Shown here piece by piece: positions 6,180 through 13,564 of a DNA stretch of 64,000 nucleotides; position 1 is the first letter of the stretch, and each line of letters begins with the position of its first letter. Under the pieces are notes generated by a model. It was not told the origin of the DNA. It searched no databases and worked only from the letters and a program-made list of their open reading frames with translations. A program made the position numbers and the translations under genes. The DNA lies in assembly GCA_937884485.1 (NCBI GenBank), contig CALGCG010000057.1:1-64000 (forward strand). The letters are read 5' to 3'. The DNA is from an uncultured Bacteroidales bacterium. GTDB lineage: Bacteria; Bacteroidota; Bacteroidia; Bacteroidales; P3.

Positions 6180-7859
6180 TTATCTTACTACAACTACCTT
6201 TTGAGCTGGGAGAAGTCCGACCTTGACTATATAGATTCCTGTGGGGAGAACAGGACTATTGTTAGAATTGGAAACTTGTGCAATTACGCGTCCCATAATG
6301 TCGTAGACACTGAATCCGTTAGGCACTTGGCCATCATTGGTCACGTGGATGCAACCGTTTACAGTATAGACTTTGATATCTGAAGTGGTCACGTTGTTGA
6401 TTCCCTCTGTACTTTCAGCTTCAAACAGTGCTGTTACAGTAGTGTCGCTTGTTAGATGGAATGTGCGGGGATTGTCCGTAATCTCATCACTCCATTTATT
6501 AAAGTGAAATCCGACATTTGCTGTTGCTGTAACAATGACATTGCTGTCGCAATCCACGACTCCAAGACTAATGGTGCCCATGACTTCATCGTTTGGTACA
6601 AATGAATAGACATAATCCAAAAACGGAGTACCATGTATGTTCGAAAATAAGAAACTCCAACCATATTCATTTTGATATGCGTTAACAGATTCGCAAGGTA
6701 CATAAACATGAGTATTAGCATTGAATACCCACCCTGATGGTATTATCGCAGGGTTAATTCTTTTGCAATACACCGTTGATAAATTACTACAATAGTAGAA
6801 TGAATATTCGTCGATGTAGTCCACTGAATTTGGAATAGTTATCGATGTTAAGTCATTAAAACCAGCAAAAGCATATACGCCGATTCTGTTCACAGAGTTT
6901 GGTATTATCGTGTTTTTGCATCCTTGTATAAGACTATTGCCGTAAGTATATATTATTGCATTACAACTGTCGCGGCTGTCGTATTTTATATTGTCATCAT
7001 CTACTATAATAGAAGTTAGGTTATTACAACCCCAAAAGATGCCGGTCCCAATGCTGGTAACAGAGCTAGGTATTATCATTGATGTCAAGCCATGGCAGTT
7101 CCGGAATGCTTCTGCGTTTATTGTGGTCACAGAGTTTGGAATGATTATTGTTGTTAGACTATTGCAGCCAGAAAAAGCGCTTTCACCAATTTTGGTCACC
7201 GAGTTTGGAATGGACACTGAAGTCAGACTACTGCATCCCGAGATGGTTCCATAAGGGATGCTGGTTATCGAGTTTGGGATGGTCACAGACAGTAGATTAC
7301 AACAGCCCGCGAATACGCTGACACCCATGTTGATTACCGAGTTTGGAATGGTCATTGACATTAGGTTGCTACAGCCTGAAAATGCTCCATCACCGATGTT
7401 GGTCACCGAATTTGGAATTGTTATCGACGTCAGACTACTGCAGCCCCAGAAAGCGTCTACGCCAATTAGGGATACCGAGTTTGGAATGGTTACTAATGTC
7501 ATGTGATTGCAGCGGTAAAAGGCCATTTGGCCAATGCTGGTCACCGAGTTGCCGATTGTCACAGAAGTCAAGCCATTGCATTTTAAAAAGGCGCAGTCGC
7601 CGATAGTTGTTACAGCATATTTGATTCCATTATTGTTTTCAACGCTATCGGGAATAGTCAAGGCCCCCGTGATGTATCCGCTAGGGTTATAGGAACTAAT
7701 AATAGGATTGGTTACACTAACGAAATGGTTGTTGTTGTCGATGATTGTATAATAAAGAGTTTGCCCTTGATAGGTATAACTAAAATCATAGGCACTTGCT
7801 TGTTGGGGAATAATTAACGCCATCATAATAGTGGCAATCAAAAATACCTTGTGTTTCAT
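6180..7859 (-). CDS. BspA-like leucine-rich repeat protein, T9SS-secreted
   Basis: 559 residues with a signal peptide (MKHKVFLIATIMMALIIPQQASA). About a dozen 23-residue BspA/TpLRR repeats (LTSVTIPNSVTSIGxxAFxGC) span residues ~90-360 and are still alike at DNA level (CCGAGTTTGGAATGG recurs between 7120 and 7500), so the array could recombine. An InlB B-repeat-like module (VGFHFNKWSDEITDNPRTF) and a T9SS C-terminal domain (FSVYDIMGRVIAQV ... AQKVVVVR) follow. Likely a surface adhesin; ligand unknown. It is a paralogue of the gene at 570 but AT-rich with fresher repeats. A minus-strand promoter near 8140-8147 gives it a ~270-base leader containing a long hairpin. Confidence 0.85.
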   Translation of the reverse strand: MKHKVFLIATIMMALIIPQQASAYDFSYTYQGQTLYYTIIDNNNHFVSVTNPIISSYNPSGYITGALTIPDSVENNNGIKYAVTTIGDCAFLKCNGLTSVTIGNSVTSIGQMAFYRCNHMTLVTIPNSVSLIGVDAFWGCSSLTSITIPNSVTNIGDGAFSGCSNLMSMTIPNSVINMGVSVFAGCCNLLSVTIPNSITSIPYGTISGCSSLTSVSIPNSVTKIGESAFSGCNSLTTIIIPNSVTTINAEAFRNCHGLTSMIIPSSVTSIGTGIFWGCNNLTSIIVDDDNIKYDSRDSCNAIIYTYGNSLIQGCKNTIIPNSVNRIGVYAFAGFNDLTSITIPNSVDYIDEYSFYYCSNLSTVYCKRINPAIIPSGWVFNANTHVYVPCESVNAYQNEYGWSFLFSNIHGTPFLDYVYSFVPNDEVMGTISLGVVDCDSNVIVTATANVGFHFNKWSDEITDNPRTFHLTSDTTVTALFEAESTEGINNVTTSDIKVYTVNGCIHVTNDGQVPNGFSVYDIMGRVIAQVSNSNNSPVLPTGIYIVKVGLLPAQKVVVVR

Positions 7860-7934
7860 TGTTATTATTGTTTATGTGTTATTATTCTATTTGTAAAATG
7901 ACATAAAATCATCCGTGAGGTCTTTCTGTCTAAA

Positions 7935-8034
7935 GTCGAGGTTCGGCAAAACCCTTGTTGCAACATGAAAGCTCACGGATTCCGTGAACGCTTCACTTCC
8001 TTTCGCAACAAGTTGAAAATATGCCGATTTCGAC
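7935..8034 (-). other. Extended hairpin in the leader of the BspA-like gene
   Basis: Nested complements form one interrupted 100-base rod: 7935-7939 with 8030-8034, 7943-7948 with 8022-8027, CTTGTTGC (7954-7961) with GCAACAAG (8005-8012), 7969-7972 with 7990-7993, and TCACGG (7973-7978) with CCGTGA (7982-7987). It lies between the inferred start site near 8130 and the start codon at 7859. It could be a regulatory leader, a small RNA or a palindromic insertion; no known riboswitch was recognised. Confidence 0.5.
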
Positions 8035-8139
8035 CTTACAAAGAAAAGCAAAAACGCTTCTAAATTATGTATTTAATGCCTTTTATCTTCCTATATTATT
8101 GTCTAATTAGTTGTTAATTATCATTCTGTTTTCACGGTG

Positions 8140-8170
8140 CAAAGATACGCATTATTTTTGAAATAGCAAT
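8140..8170 (-). promoter_or_regulatory. Leftward promoter for the BspA-like gene
   Basis: On the minus strand TATCTTTG (8140-8147) matches the -7 box. ATTG lies 19 bases upstream (8167-8170), a weak -33 element. Transcription would start near 8133 and run through the hairpin leader. Confidence 0.5.
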
Positions 8171-8259
8171 GAGAATGTTTCAATGCCAGCAAATGAACAC
8201 TATAATTCTGTCTTTGAAATGTTAAAATCGGTAAGTTATTTGTAAGTTGAGATGTGCAA

Positions 8260-8292
8260 TTTGTTCACTTTAGAAAAAAAGTTGTACTTTTG
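8260..8292 (+). promoter_or_regulatory. Promoter of the HEPN-like gene
   Basis: TTTG (8260-8263), 21 bases, TACTTTTG (8285-8292) fits the Bacteroidota consensus well. The expected start near 8299 leaves a 35-base leader before the ATG at 8334. Confidence 0.65.
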
Positions 8293-8333
8293 CAATTCAA
8301 AAACCTAAACATTTCTTAATTGAAAAATGTGTT

Positions 8334-9398
8334 ATGAAAAATATTGGTGTAAATGATTCTATCTTTGATTTTGACTGTAAGCATACCCTTGCTTTCTCAT
8401 ATTATGGAGGGGAAGTTAATAACCAACATGCTTTTCATAATTACATGATTGGTTACAAGGCATCTGCGGATGCAACATTTAATGCGTTCAAGAAAGCTGT
8501 TATTTCAGGTGACAATGAAGTTGTGGATACTATATGCTATCCATTGGTCTATTTGTATAGGCATGTGGTTGAGTTGATGTTGAAATATTCGTATATAGAA
8601 CTGAAAAAGTATCGAACAGATAATGACATTGAGACATTACTCAATAAGGGTCATCATTTAAAAGAATTATGGAATCAAGTAAAACCGGATTTTGAAAGGT
8701 TATCAAAACGTACTGGTATTGCAGTTGATGTGTTGGCGATAGAACACTATATAATGGAACTATCGATAGTTGATGATTCATCAATGGCCTATCGGTACCC
8801 AATAAAAAAGAATTTAAATAGATATCATGACCAAGATTTACGTCTAAATATTCCTAGATTAAAAGAAAGTATGGATGCCTTTTACAATTATATGTATGCT
8901 GTCATTTATCAACTGTCATCACACTTGGAAGACTATAATTACAGTTTTGAATTTGACGAACATTTTACGAATGCAATAAAAAAATCTTTGGCCAATATCG
9001 GAGTTGCATTAAACAGAATTAGTGTGAACATTGAGAAATACGCCCACGACAATGATATTGAACATGAAATGGATGAAATATTCAATGGCAATACTGATAT
9101 TTACGATTGGGCAGACTCATTTTCAGAGTTAGAGAAAAGTGTGCTTCTTCTTTTGTATTATACAGGGGAGAAGATTCAATGGAGTACACTATCCATTGAT
9201 GCAACAGAAAGGAGAAAAGATGTTATATGTATTGCTTATGACTTTGCCCAAGGTCTTAAATGGCTTGCGTTAGACGCAGCCAAATCAGACACAAAAGATG
9301 ACCTTTTTATGAAACATATAACTAATGGAGGCCGTATGTCAAAGAAATATGTTGAATTGACTTTATCAGAACTGGGTATTCCGTATCAAGAATCGTAA
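8334..9398 (+). CDS. Hypothetical protein with HEPN-like N-terminal motif (354 aa)
   Basis: A soluble, helical, AT-rich protein. Residues ~75-125 contain YPLVYLYRHVVELMLKYSYI followed by GHHLKELW. The pattern of a polar basic residue in an ExxLK helix and a downstream GHxLxxLW helix is seen in HEPN-fold proteins, many of which are RNases in toxin or phage-defence systems. A strict Rx4-6H catalytic motif could not be placed with confidence. The C-terminal half (about 200-354) has no recognised domain. Monocistronic: own promoter at 8260, terminator at 9460. The defence role is inference from fold-like motif and island setting. Confidence 0.6.
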   Translation: MKNIGVNDSIFDFDCKHTLAFSYYGGEVNNQHAFHNYMIGYKASADATFNAFKKAVISGDNEVVDTICYPLVYLYRHVVELMLKYSYIELKKYRTDNDIETLLNKGHHLKELWNQVKPDFERLSKRTGIAVDVLAIEHYIMELSIVDDSSMAYRYPIKKNLNRYHDQDLRLNIPRLKESMDAFYNYMYAVIYQLSSHLEDYNYSFEFDEHFTNAIKKSLANIGVALNRISVNIEKYAHDNDIEHEMDEIFNGNTDIYDWADSFSELEKSVLLLLYYTGEKIQWSTLSIDATERRKDVICIAYDFAQGLKWLALDAAKSDTKDDLFMKHITNGGRMSKKYVELTLSELGIPYQES

Positions 9399-9459
9399 TC
9401 AAAAGCTTTTATTCGGATTGGCGAAATTTGTTTTCATCCGCTACCTATAAGCAAAAAGA

Positions 9460-9483
9460 AAGCGGCTCCAGATGGAGCCGCTT
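9460..9483. terminator. Intrinsic terminator
   Basis: AAGCGGCTCC / GGAGCCGCTT is a 10-bp stem with a 4-base loop (AGAT), 60 bases past the stop of the HEPN-like gene, followed by CTTGCCTTATT. AAAGAA precedes it, so it may also serve leftward transcripts. Confidence 0.7.
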
Positions 9484-9581
9484 CTTGCCTTATTATGCTA
9501 ATTGATGCCTTTTATCTAACGAGAACAAGAGCGTCAAGCTCAATATGTCTTTGTCTATTTCTACGTTTTAAGTCATCATCA

Positions 9582-9616
9582 TTTTATCAATTTCACGCTG
9601 CAAAGATACACATTAT
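9582..9616. repeat. 35-bp direct repeat, left copy
   Basis: Matches 10393-10427 at 34 of 35 positions, and the pair brackets the three-gene operon. This copy includes the TAA stop of the toxin gene (9613-9615) and a minus-strand TATCTTTG box (9601-9608) that points at no gene. Confidence 0.7.
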
Positions 9617-9921
9617 CTTTTAATCATTTTTGCTGCTTTTATTCTATCAATCACCACTGTGTCATTCTCGATATGAAAGATATACACCCAACGTTTGTTG
9701 TGCGACACCATGTGCCGTGCCTGGGGATGTATGCGGCGGACATCGGCATAGCGGCTTACACGATAGAGGTCGGCAAAGATGGTAAGCGAAAGTATCTCCT
9801 GCCGCATTGCCTCTTTGTATCGCCATGCACCTTCCTCGGACATGTTCTCCGCCAAGAAATCGGACAACTCGCCAAGGTCAGCTCTGGCCGATGCGTCAAT
9901 CTCAATTCTGTAGGTTCTCAC
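9613..9921 (-). CDS. RelE/ParE-family toxin
   Basis: 102 residues with the RelE/ParE layout: an N-terminal strand (MRTYRIEIDASARADL), two helices (residues ~15-48, ELSDFLAENMSEEGAWRYKEA), then a strand-rich half containing RRIHPQARHMV, WVYIFHIEND and VVIDRIKAAK. ParE proteins poison gyrase and RelE proteins cut ribosome-bound mRNA; the sequence alone does not decide which. The start codon lies 20 bases inside the upstream 64-codon ORF, a coupling typical of antitoxin-toxin pairs. Its stop codon sits inside the left 35-bp repeat. Confidence 0.8.
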   Translation of the reverse strand: MRTYRIEIDASARADLGELSDFLAENMSEEGAWRYKEAMRQEILSLTIFADLYRVSRYADVRRIHPQARHMVSHNKRWVYIFHIENDTVVIDRIKAAKMIKR

Positions 9922-10096
9922 GTTTCGTCAGATACATGGACCACAATTCATCGAAATACTCATCCACCGACAGACGTTCGCGTTTTCCGCCGATTGGATA
10001 ACCCTCGTGCGCAACTGCTGTACGCCCATATACGGCCTCTGGCTCAGATGCTGTCGGCATTGGCTGTTCCTCTGTTTTATATGGTTTTACTGCCAT
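9902..10096 (-). CDS. Probable antitoxin paired with the RelE/ParE toxin (64 aa)
   Basis: A short charged protein whose N-terminal third looks disordered (KPYKTEEQPMPTASEPE). The C-terminal half (RERLSVDEYFDELWSMYLTK) could be the helix that wraps the toxin. It overlaps the toxin ORF by 20 bases. No DNA-binding domain was recognised, so repression may depend on the neighbouring 84-residue protein. Antitoxin assignment rests on position and size. Confidence 0.65.
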   Translation of the reverse strand: MAVKPYKTEEQPMPTASEPEAVYGRTAVAHEGYPIGGKRERLSVDEYFDELWSMYLTKRENLQN

Positions 10097-10133
10097 GGTA
10101 TTATTTGACTATATAGGTACAAAACATTTTACA

Positions 10134-10388
10134 TCATAGGCTGTCGAAGTATTGCTGCATTTCCTTAGGGGTGCTGCACACGATGGTTTCACCGTCGGAC
10201 GACTCCTTGCGGGCTTTCCTGATCTTGGTACGCAACGCGGGTGTGATCATGTTGTCGCCATGTGCCACACGAACCGCTGCAACACCACGTATCAACAGCA
10301 AGGCTTTCTTGATCTCTGCCAAAGCTGCACCATCCTCAAGAGTTACAATCACTTGATTTGACTGCGGTGTATATGTTCTTGTATCCAT
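10134..10388 (-). CDS. Small first gene of the toxin-antitoxin operon (84 aa)
   Basis: Opens the operon, 37 bases before the 64-codon ORF. It has an alternating strand/helix N-terminus (QVIVTLEDGAALAEIKKALL, GVAAVRVAH) like small ferredoxin-fold domains. A basic middle (RTKIRKARKES) and an end (ETIVCSTPKEMQQYFDSL) of a kind common in small antitoxins follow. It may be the DNA-binding regulator of a three-component system or a separate antitoxin. No named family is claimed. Confidence 0.65.
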   Translation of the reverse strand: MDTRTYTPQSNQVIVTLEDGAALAEIKKALLLIRGVAAVRVAHGDNMITPALRTKIRKARKESSDGETIVCSTPKEMQQYFDSL

Positions 10389-10392
10389 TTTA

Positions 10393-10427
10393 TTTTATCA
10401 TTTTCACGCTGCAAAGATACACATTAT
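10393..10427. repeat. 35-bp direct repeat, right copy
   Basis: The partner of 9582-9616 (34/35 identity). It holds the operon's -7 box. Two other leftward promoters (near 8140 and 40401) share the core TTTTCACGnTGCAAAGATAC, so part of the likeness is promoter consensus, but the extra flanking bases are shared only by this pair. Confidence 0.7.
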
Positions 10428-10442
10428 TTTCCATTTGGCAAA
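10412..10442 (-). promoter_or_regulatory. Promoter of the toxin-antitoxin operon
   Basis: Minus strand: TTTG (10439-10442), 19 bases, TATCTTTG (10412-10419). The start would be near 10405, about 17 bases before the first ATG at 10388. Confidence 0.65.
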
Positions 10443-10538
10443 ATAGAATTGTTGGTTGTTGCCTCAATTCCATGTTGGCTTCTGCACCGTTCCAACAATG
10501 GAGGCAGGGTATAGGAAGGACGGAGTTATGATATAGTC

Positions 10539-10602
10539 AGGTAAAAGATGAGTAAAGTTTGAGTAAAAGGGGAGTAAAACCTATAAACTGTTGTTATGTG
10601 TA
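10539..10602 (+). repeat. 11-bp phased dispersed element, divergent copy G
   Basis: Four units of exactly 11 bases start at 10539, 10550, 10561 and 10572 (AGGTAAAAGAT, GAGTAAAGTTT, GAGTAAAAGGG, GAGTAAAACCT), followed by CTG-TTGTTATGTGT as in the tails of other copies. It lies between the toxin-antitoxin promoter and the end of the first rhamnosidase gene. More A-rich than the six other copies. Confidence 0.55.
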
Positions 10603-10690
10603 TATGATGGTTTAAAACATCATTTCCCAAACCATCCGCCATAACCAACGGCCTATCGTGCCCTATCAACGAGACAAGGGTGAGGAATGG

Positions 10691-13560
10691 TCAAAGGGCA
10701 AAGTGGTGGCGGCCGCTGCCGAGGGTTTGTTTTTCGGCGTGACCGTCGGCGGTGGGCAGGTAGACTTCGGCGGTGGTGTTGGGCGGGATGACGATGTCCC
10801 ACTCGAAGAGGTCGCCGTTGCGGCGCCAGTGGCTCTCGATGGTGCCGCTGACGGAGCGGTAAGTGCAGTCGACGCGGTTCAGCCCGTCGGGCACCGTGGG
10901 GCGCAGTTCTATCGTGGTGTATCCAGGCTCGAGGGGGCGGATGCCGGCGAGGTATTCGTATTCCCAAAGGAGGAGGTCGCCAAGGAGCATGACGTGGTTG
11001 GCGCTGTTCATCGAGGCCAATAATTGGCCGTTCGCTCCCATAAGGTCGCGTTCGCCGCCTGCGTCGCCGTTCCAGAGTTCCCAGATGGTGGTGGCGCCGC
11101 GCCGGGTCATGTAGCCCCAGGAGGGGTAGGTGGTGTCGGTGGCCAGACGGAGGGCCAGGTCGGTGCGGCCGTAGTGGGTGAGGGTGCGCATCAGCTGTTG
11201 TATGCCTACCACGCCGGTGCTGACGTGACCGCCGAAGTCTTTTTCGGTCTTGAGGATGATGTTGTCGAAGACCTTGTCCCTGAGTTCGATGGGGACCATG
11301 CCGAACCACAGCGGCAGGATGTTGGCGGTGACGGTACCGTTGGCGTAGTTGCCCGTGAGGGTGTCGAGGTAGCGGGCGTTGTAGGCGGCGGTGACGCTGT
11401 CGTATTCATTCTGGAAGAGAACAACATCGTCGTCTTTGCCAAGTCGTATGGCGAAGCCTTTCATTATGTGGCACAGGTAGCAGTAGAAGGGCGTGGAGAT
11501 GACGGCGGCCTCGGTGATGCGGCTGGGGTCCTTGGAGTGGATCATCTCGGGGCTCTCGGGCGGCATGCACCAGTCGCCGTAGCAGTCGCGCGTCATGATG
11601 CCGTCCTTGAGGTACCACAGCTTCATGTGCAACAGCCATTTGCGCATGGCGTCGTAGTGGCGGCGCATGGGCTCGATGTCGCCGAAGCGGGTGTAGAGCA
11701 TGTCGGCCACGGTGACGAAGGCGCCGGGCCAGGTCATGTTGTCGGTGTAGTTGCGCCAGTAGGCGGGGGCCACGTCGCTGAGCTGCCCGTTGGGCCACTG
11801 GCAGTCCTCGAGGTCCTGCAGCCACTTGGCATAGAGGCGGTGGTTGTCGAAGAGGAAACTCTCGCCGTAGCATCCCGTGGTGCGGTCGCCGGTCCAGCCC
11901 ATGCGCTCGTCGCGCTGCGGACAGTCGGTGGGCATGGAGCGGTAGTTGCCGCGGATGCCCCAGAAGGCGTTGCGGTGCACGGCGTTGATGACGTCGTTGT
12001 CGGTTTCGAAGGTGGAGGCCATCTGGTCGTAGAGGACGAGGCCGGTGAAGTCGCTGAGACTGGGATTGCTGCCTTCAGGCAGACCGCTGATTTCCACGTA
12101 GCGAAAGCCGTGGTAGACAAACTGTGGGTGCCACGGCAGTTCATACTTGGCAAAGGCAATGTAGCGGTCGGTGCATTCGGCGGAGCGCAGGTTGTCGATG
12201 TAGAGTGTGCTGTCGGCTGCCAGCAGTTCGGCATAGCGGAAGGTGATGGTGTCGGTGCCGGTGCCGTCGCTTTTTTTAGCAAGCAAAGAGGATATGTCGT
12301 TCACTTGCAGAACCCCTACCATATTCTGCCCCATATCGAGAATCCATTTGTCGCCCTTGCGGAAGATGGCCTTGGGGGTGAGGTACTCCATGACGCGGAT
12401 GTTGGGGTTAGGCTGCGGCGTCAGTTCGTATTCCAAGCGCTGGGCGGCAATCTCGGCGCTGTCGGGGAAAGGCATAGAGGCGTCGTACTTGTCGTCGCGG
12501 CGTTTCCAGCGGGGGTTGAAGCGGTCCTCGAGGTTCATGTTATAGCGGTCGTAGTCGACGACGGCATCGTCCCAACGGCTGTCGTCGTAGTCGGTATGGA
12601 GCCAGGCCCCAAGGGCTGCGTCGAGGTGCTGGTCGAAAGTCTCGCCGTCGAACTCGTTGGCCTTGCGAATGGGCCCCCGGTTGGTGATACGCCAGCCCTC
12701 ACCTGACATGATAGTGTCAGCGGTGCCGTCCGTGTAGAACACCTCCAGCTGCATCAGCAACTGCGGGCGGCCGTAGTGGGCGGCGTGGTTGATGCCGCAC
12801 CATTCCAGATAGTTGGTGTCGTGGCGCACAGTGGTGAAGCGGCCGGGGGCGAGGATGACACCCACGGCGTTGTCGCCTTCCTGCAGCAGGTCGGTAACGT
12901 CGTAGGCGTTGAAGTACACGCGGCGGGTGTAATCTGAAAGGGCAGGCTTCATAAGTTCGTCAGGAGCCACCTCCTGGCCGTTGAAGAAGGCTTGGTACTG
13001 GCCGAGACCGCTGATGTAGAGGCGCGCGTGGTCGATGCCCTGCTGCAACTGGAACTCGTGACGCAGGTAGCGTGCGGGGACTTCGGTATGGCCCTCGATT
13101 ATGTCGTCGGGGTAGTCGCGGCCGATCCAGCGGGCGTGCCAGTCGTTGCGGTCGAGGAGACTGAGCTCGAAGTATTGGATGGGACTCTCCAATGTCTCCT
13201 CATGCCGGCGGGACGCCGGCGCTCCATAGGTGACGGTGGTGTAGACCCGCCACCAGCAGCGGTCGCGGCTCATGAGGGGCGTGCCGGCGTAGGGGATGTA
13301 GAGCATCTGCGAGGTGTCTGCGAGTCCCACAGGTCGCCCTCGCCGCGGCGGGCCTTCTCCTCGCTGCTGGCCACGATGATGCGGTAGCTGGTTTGGATGA
13401 CATTGTCCACCTTGGCCTCGTAATTCCAACTGAAGCGGGGCGTGGCGGTGGCCAAAGGCATACTTCCGTCTTGCATCTCGACGGTGAGGTTGGTGATTTC
13501 GACTTTGCTGCCGCAGGCGGCGAACAAAAGGGTAAGGAAGATGGGTATGAGGCGTTTCAT
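10691..13560 (-). CDS. GH78 alpha-L-rhamnosidase lipoprotein, apparent frameshift
   Basis: The start at 13560 gives a lipoprotein signal (MKRLIPIFLTLLFAACGS, lipobox Cys) and an N-terminal Ig-like region. At about 13313-13325 the frame breaks: GEGDLWDSQT must shift by one to join SQMLYIPYAGTPLMSRDRCWW, which then runs to the stop at 10691. Downstream are the GH78 beta-sandwich domains and the (alpha/alpha)6 catalytic domain with TDCPQRDERMGWTGD, the region carrying acidic catalytic residues in this family. The enzyme removes terminal alpha-L-rhamnose from plant or bacterial glycans outside the cell. Either the gene is recently broken or the assembly has an indel; everything after the shift looks intact. 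Another GH78 gene starts 4 bases upstream. A dispersed palindrome lies in frame at 13204-13225. Confidence 0.8.
13204..13225 (-). repeat. In-gene GC palindrome, copy a
   Basis: Minus strand GGAGCGCCGGCG-TCC-CGCCGGC, read in frame as GAPASRRH. The 22 bases are identical to those at 34930 and 47657. It falls in an early beta-domain of the rhamnosidase, well before the catalytic domain. Confidence 0.7.
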
Positions 13561-13564
13561 AGGG

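Noticed and set aside
9482..9586. Minus-strand peptide-like stretch (DDDLKRRNRQRHIELDALVLVR) after the left 35-bp repeat, with a TATCTTTG box upstream
   Set aside because: The frame is preceded by stop codons (TGATAA) and has no start codon, so it cannot be expressed as a gene from that promoter. Possibly a remnant of a lost gene, but too short to support.
10653..11309. Arginine/histidine-rich ORF on the minus strand inside the rhamnosidase gene
   Set aside because: It lies in a different frame of a well-supported GH78 coding region, with the arginine-rich composition typical of shadow frames in GC-rich DNA.
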